Shown: positions 63,755 to 64,000 of the stretch, piece after piece | Layout: the number at the start of each line of letters is the position of its first letter | Numbering within the stretch: position 1 is the first letter of the stretch | DNA from: Phyllobacterium lublinensis | GTDB taxonomy: Bacteria > Pseudomonadota > Alphaproteobacteria > Rhizobiales > Rhizobiaceae | DNA: 64,000 bases | Direction: 5' to 3' | Assembly (NCBI RefSeq): GCF_020164435.1 | Contig: NZ_JAIUDQ010000001.1 | Coordinates: 1-64,000 of the forward strand | Notes under the pieces: generated by a model | What the model saw: only the letters and a program-made list of their open reading frames with translations | What the model was told of the DNA's origin: nothing | Databases searched by the model: none | Made by a program: the position numbers and the translations under genes

Positions 63755-63857
63755 CCGGGATCTGTCCGGCTGGTTTCCAAAAAGTGCCTTCTTGTGCAAT
63801 GCAGCACGGCTTCCTTATTCATAGGGCGATAGGATTCACACTCCATGGAGATAGGCT

Positions 63858-64000
63858 ATGGCTCTCAGGCTCAATATCATCATCGCAAGCACACGACCCG
63901 GACGCGGCGGCCCGGCCGTCGCCAAGTGGTTTGACGAATTTGCCAGGCAGGACGCCCGCTTCGAACCGGTCCTGATTGACCTTGCGGATCGCAATCTGCC
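63858..64000 (+). CDS. NADPH-dependent FMN reductase-like protein (5' part only)
   Basis: The frame starting at ATG 63858, with GGAGATA nearby, encodes LRLNIIIASTRPGRGGPAVAKWFDEFA and continues to the window end. The STRPGRGG loop is the flavin phosphate site of flavodoxin-like FMN reductases (NAD(P)H-dependent quinone or azo reductases). The rest lies outside the window. Confidence 0.75.
   Translation, partial: MALRLNIIIASTRPGRGGPAVAKWFDEFARQDARFEPVLIDLADRNL

Noticed and set aside
63700..63975. Plus-strand open frame at the right end
   Set aside because: It overlaps the FMN reductase start in another frame and covers the rpsU terminator. The reductase frame has the family motif.

Overview
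The window is chromosomal DNA from an alphaproteobacterium, most likely a member of the Hyphomicrobiales (Rhizobiales) close to Phyllobacteriaceae. This rests on the hflC-DUF2065-degP block, the serB/miaA divergent pair, ilvI-ilvH, a tetR-ilvC pair, a BA14K-type small secreted protein and an S21 protein of rhizobial type. The genus is an inference and no database was consulted.

Bases 1-26719 look like core chromosome. They hold the end of hflC and a membrane-protein quality-control protease (degP), serine and tRNA-modification genes (serB, miaA), a HerA-like ATPase, and acetohydroxyacid synthase (ilvI-ilvH) behind a readable leader peptide and attenuator. A LysE exporter, a cobalt-type nitrile hydratase cluster, a RecD-like helicase, pdxJ, kup, tetR-ilvC, two Rossmann-fold redox proteins with a divergent winged-helix/TPR regulator, a phosphoesterase, a NUDIX protein and a PhzF protein follow. 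The block ends at a tRNA-Lys(CTT) gene.

Bases 26720-62723 look like a genomic island. The last 21 bases of the tRNA-Lys gene (26698-26718) recur exactly at 62703-62723, and nearly everything between is accessory metabolism. No integrase or transposase is visible. The centre is a complete-looking coenzyme F420 gene set: npdG, cofE, cofD, cofC and a fused cofG-cofH (fbiC). It is followed by a PLP-dependent lyase-like enzyme, a two-subunit CoA-transferase, an F420-type luciferase-like oxidoreductase, an M20 amidohydrolase, the three-gene proton-translocating transhydrogenase (pntAA-pntAB-pntB) and a molybdenum hydroxylase whose iron-sulfur subunit is fused to a CoxG domain. Two GntR regulators, a diaminopropionate ammonia-lyase homologue and a LivK-type binding protein complete this module. 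A second module holds an amide/urea-type binding protein, a second LivHMGF transporter and an acetamidase/formamidase, under a MerR-XRE-cupin regulator.

An AT-rich box starting with CTATC follows a TTGxxx -35 element in front of most operons of the first module (npdG, the PLP gene, pntAA, the Mo hydroxylase, gntR, livK), and a related box precedes livH1. This suggests one regulon, probably controlled by the FadR-type GntR protein, whose own promoter carries the box. The amide module lacks it and has a different repeat (CAATGCAAAT twice). My reading is an F420-dependent catabolic system: imported amino-acid-like or N-heterocyclic compound, then hydrolysis/lyase/Mo-hydroxylase/F420 steps, then CoA activation, with NpdG and Pnt linking F420 to NADP(H), NAD(H) and the proton gradient. 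The substrate is not known.

Bases 62724-64000 return to core-type genes: a RidA protein, rpsU (S21) and the start of an FMN reductase.
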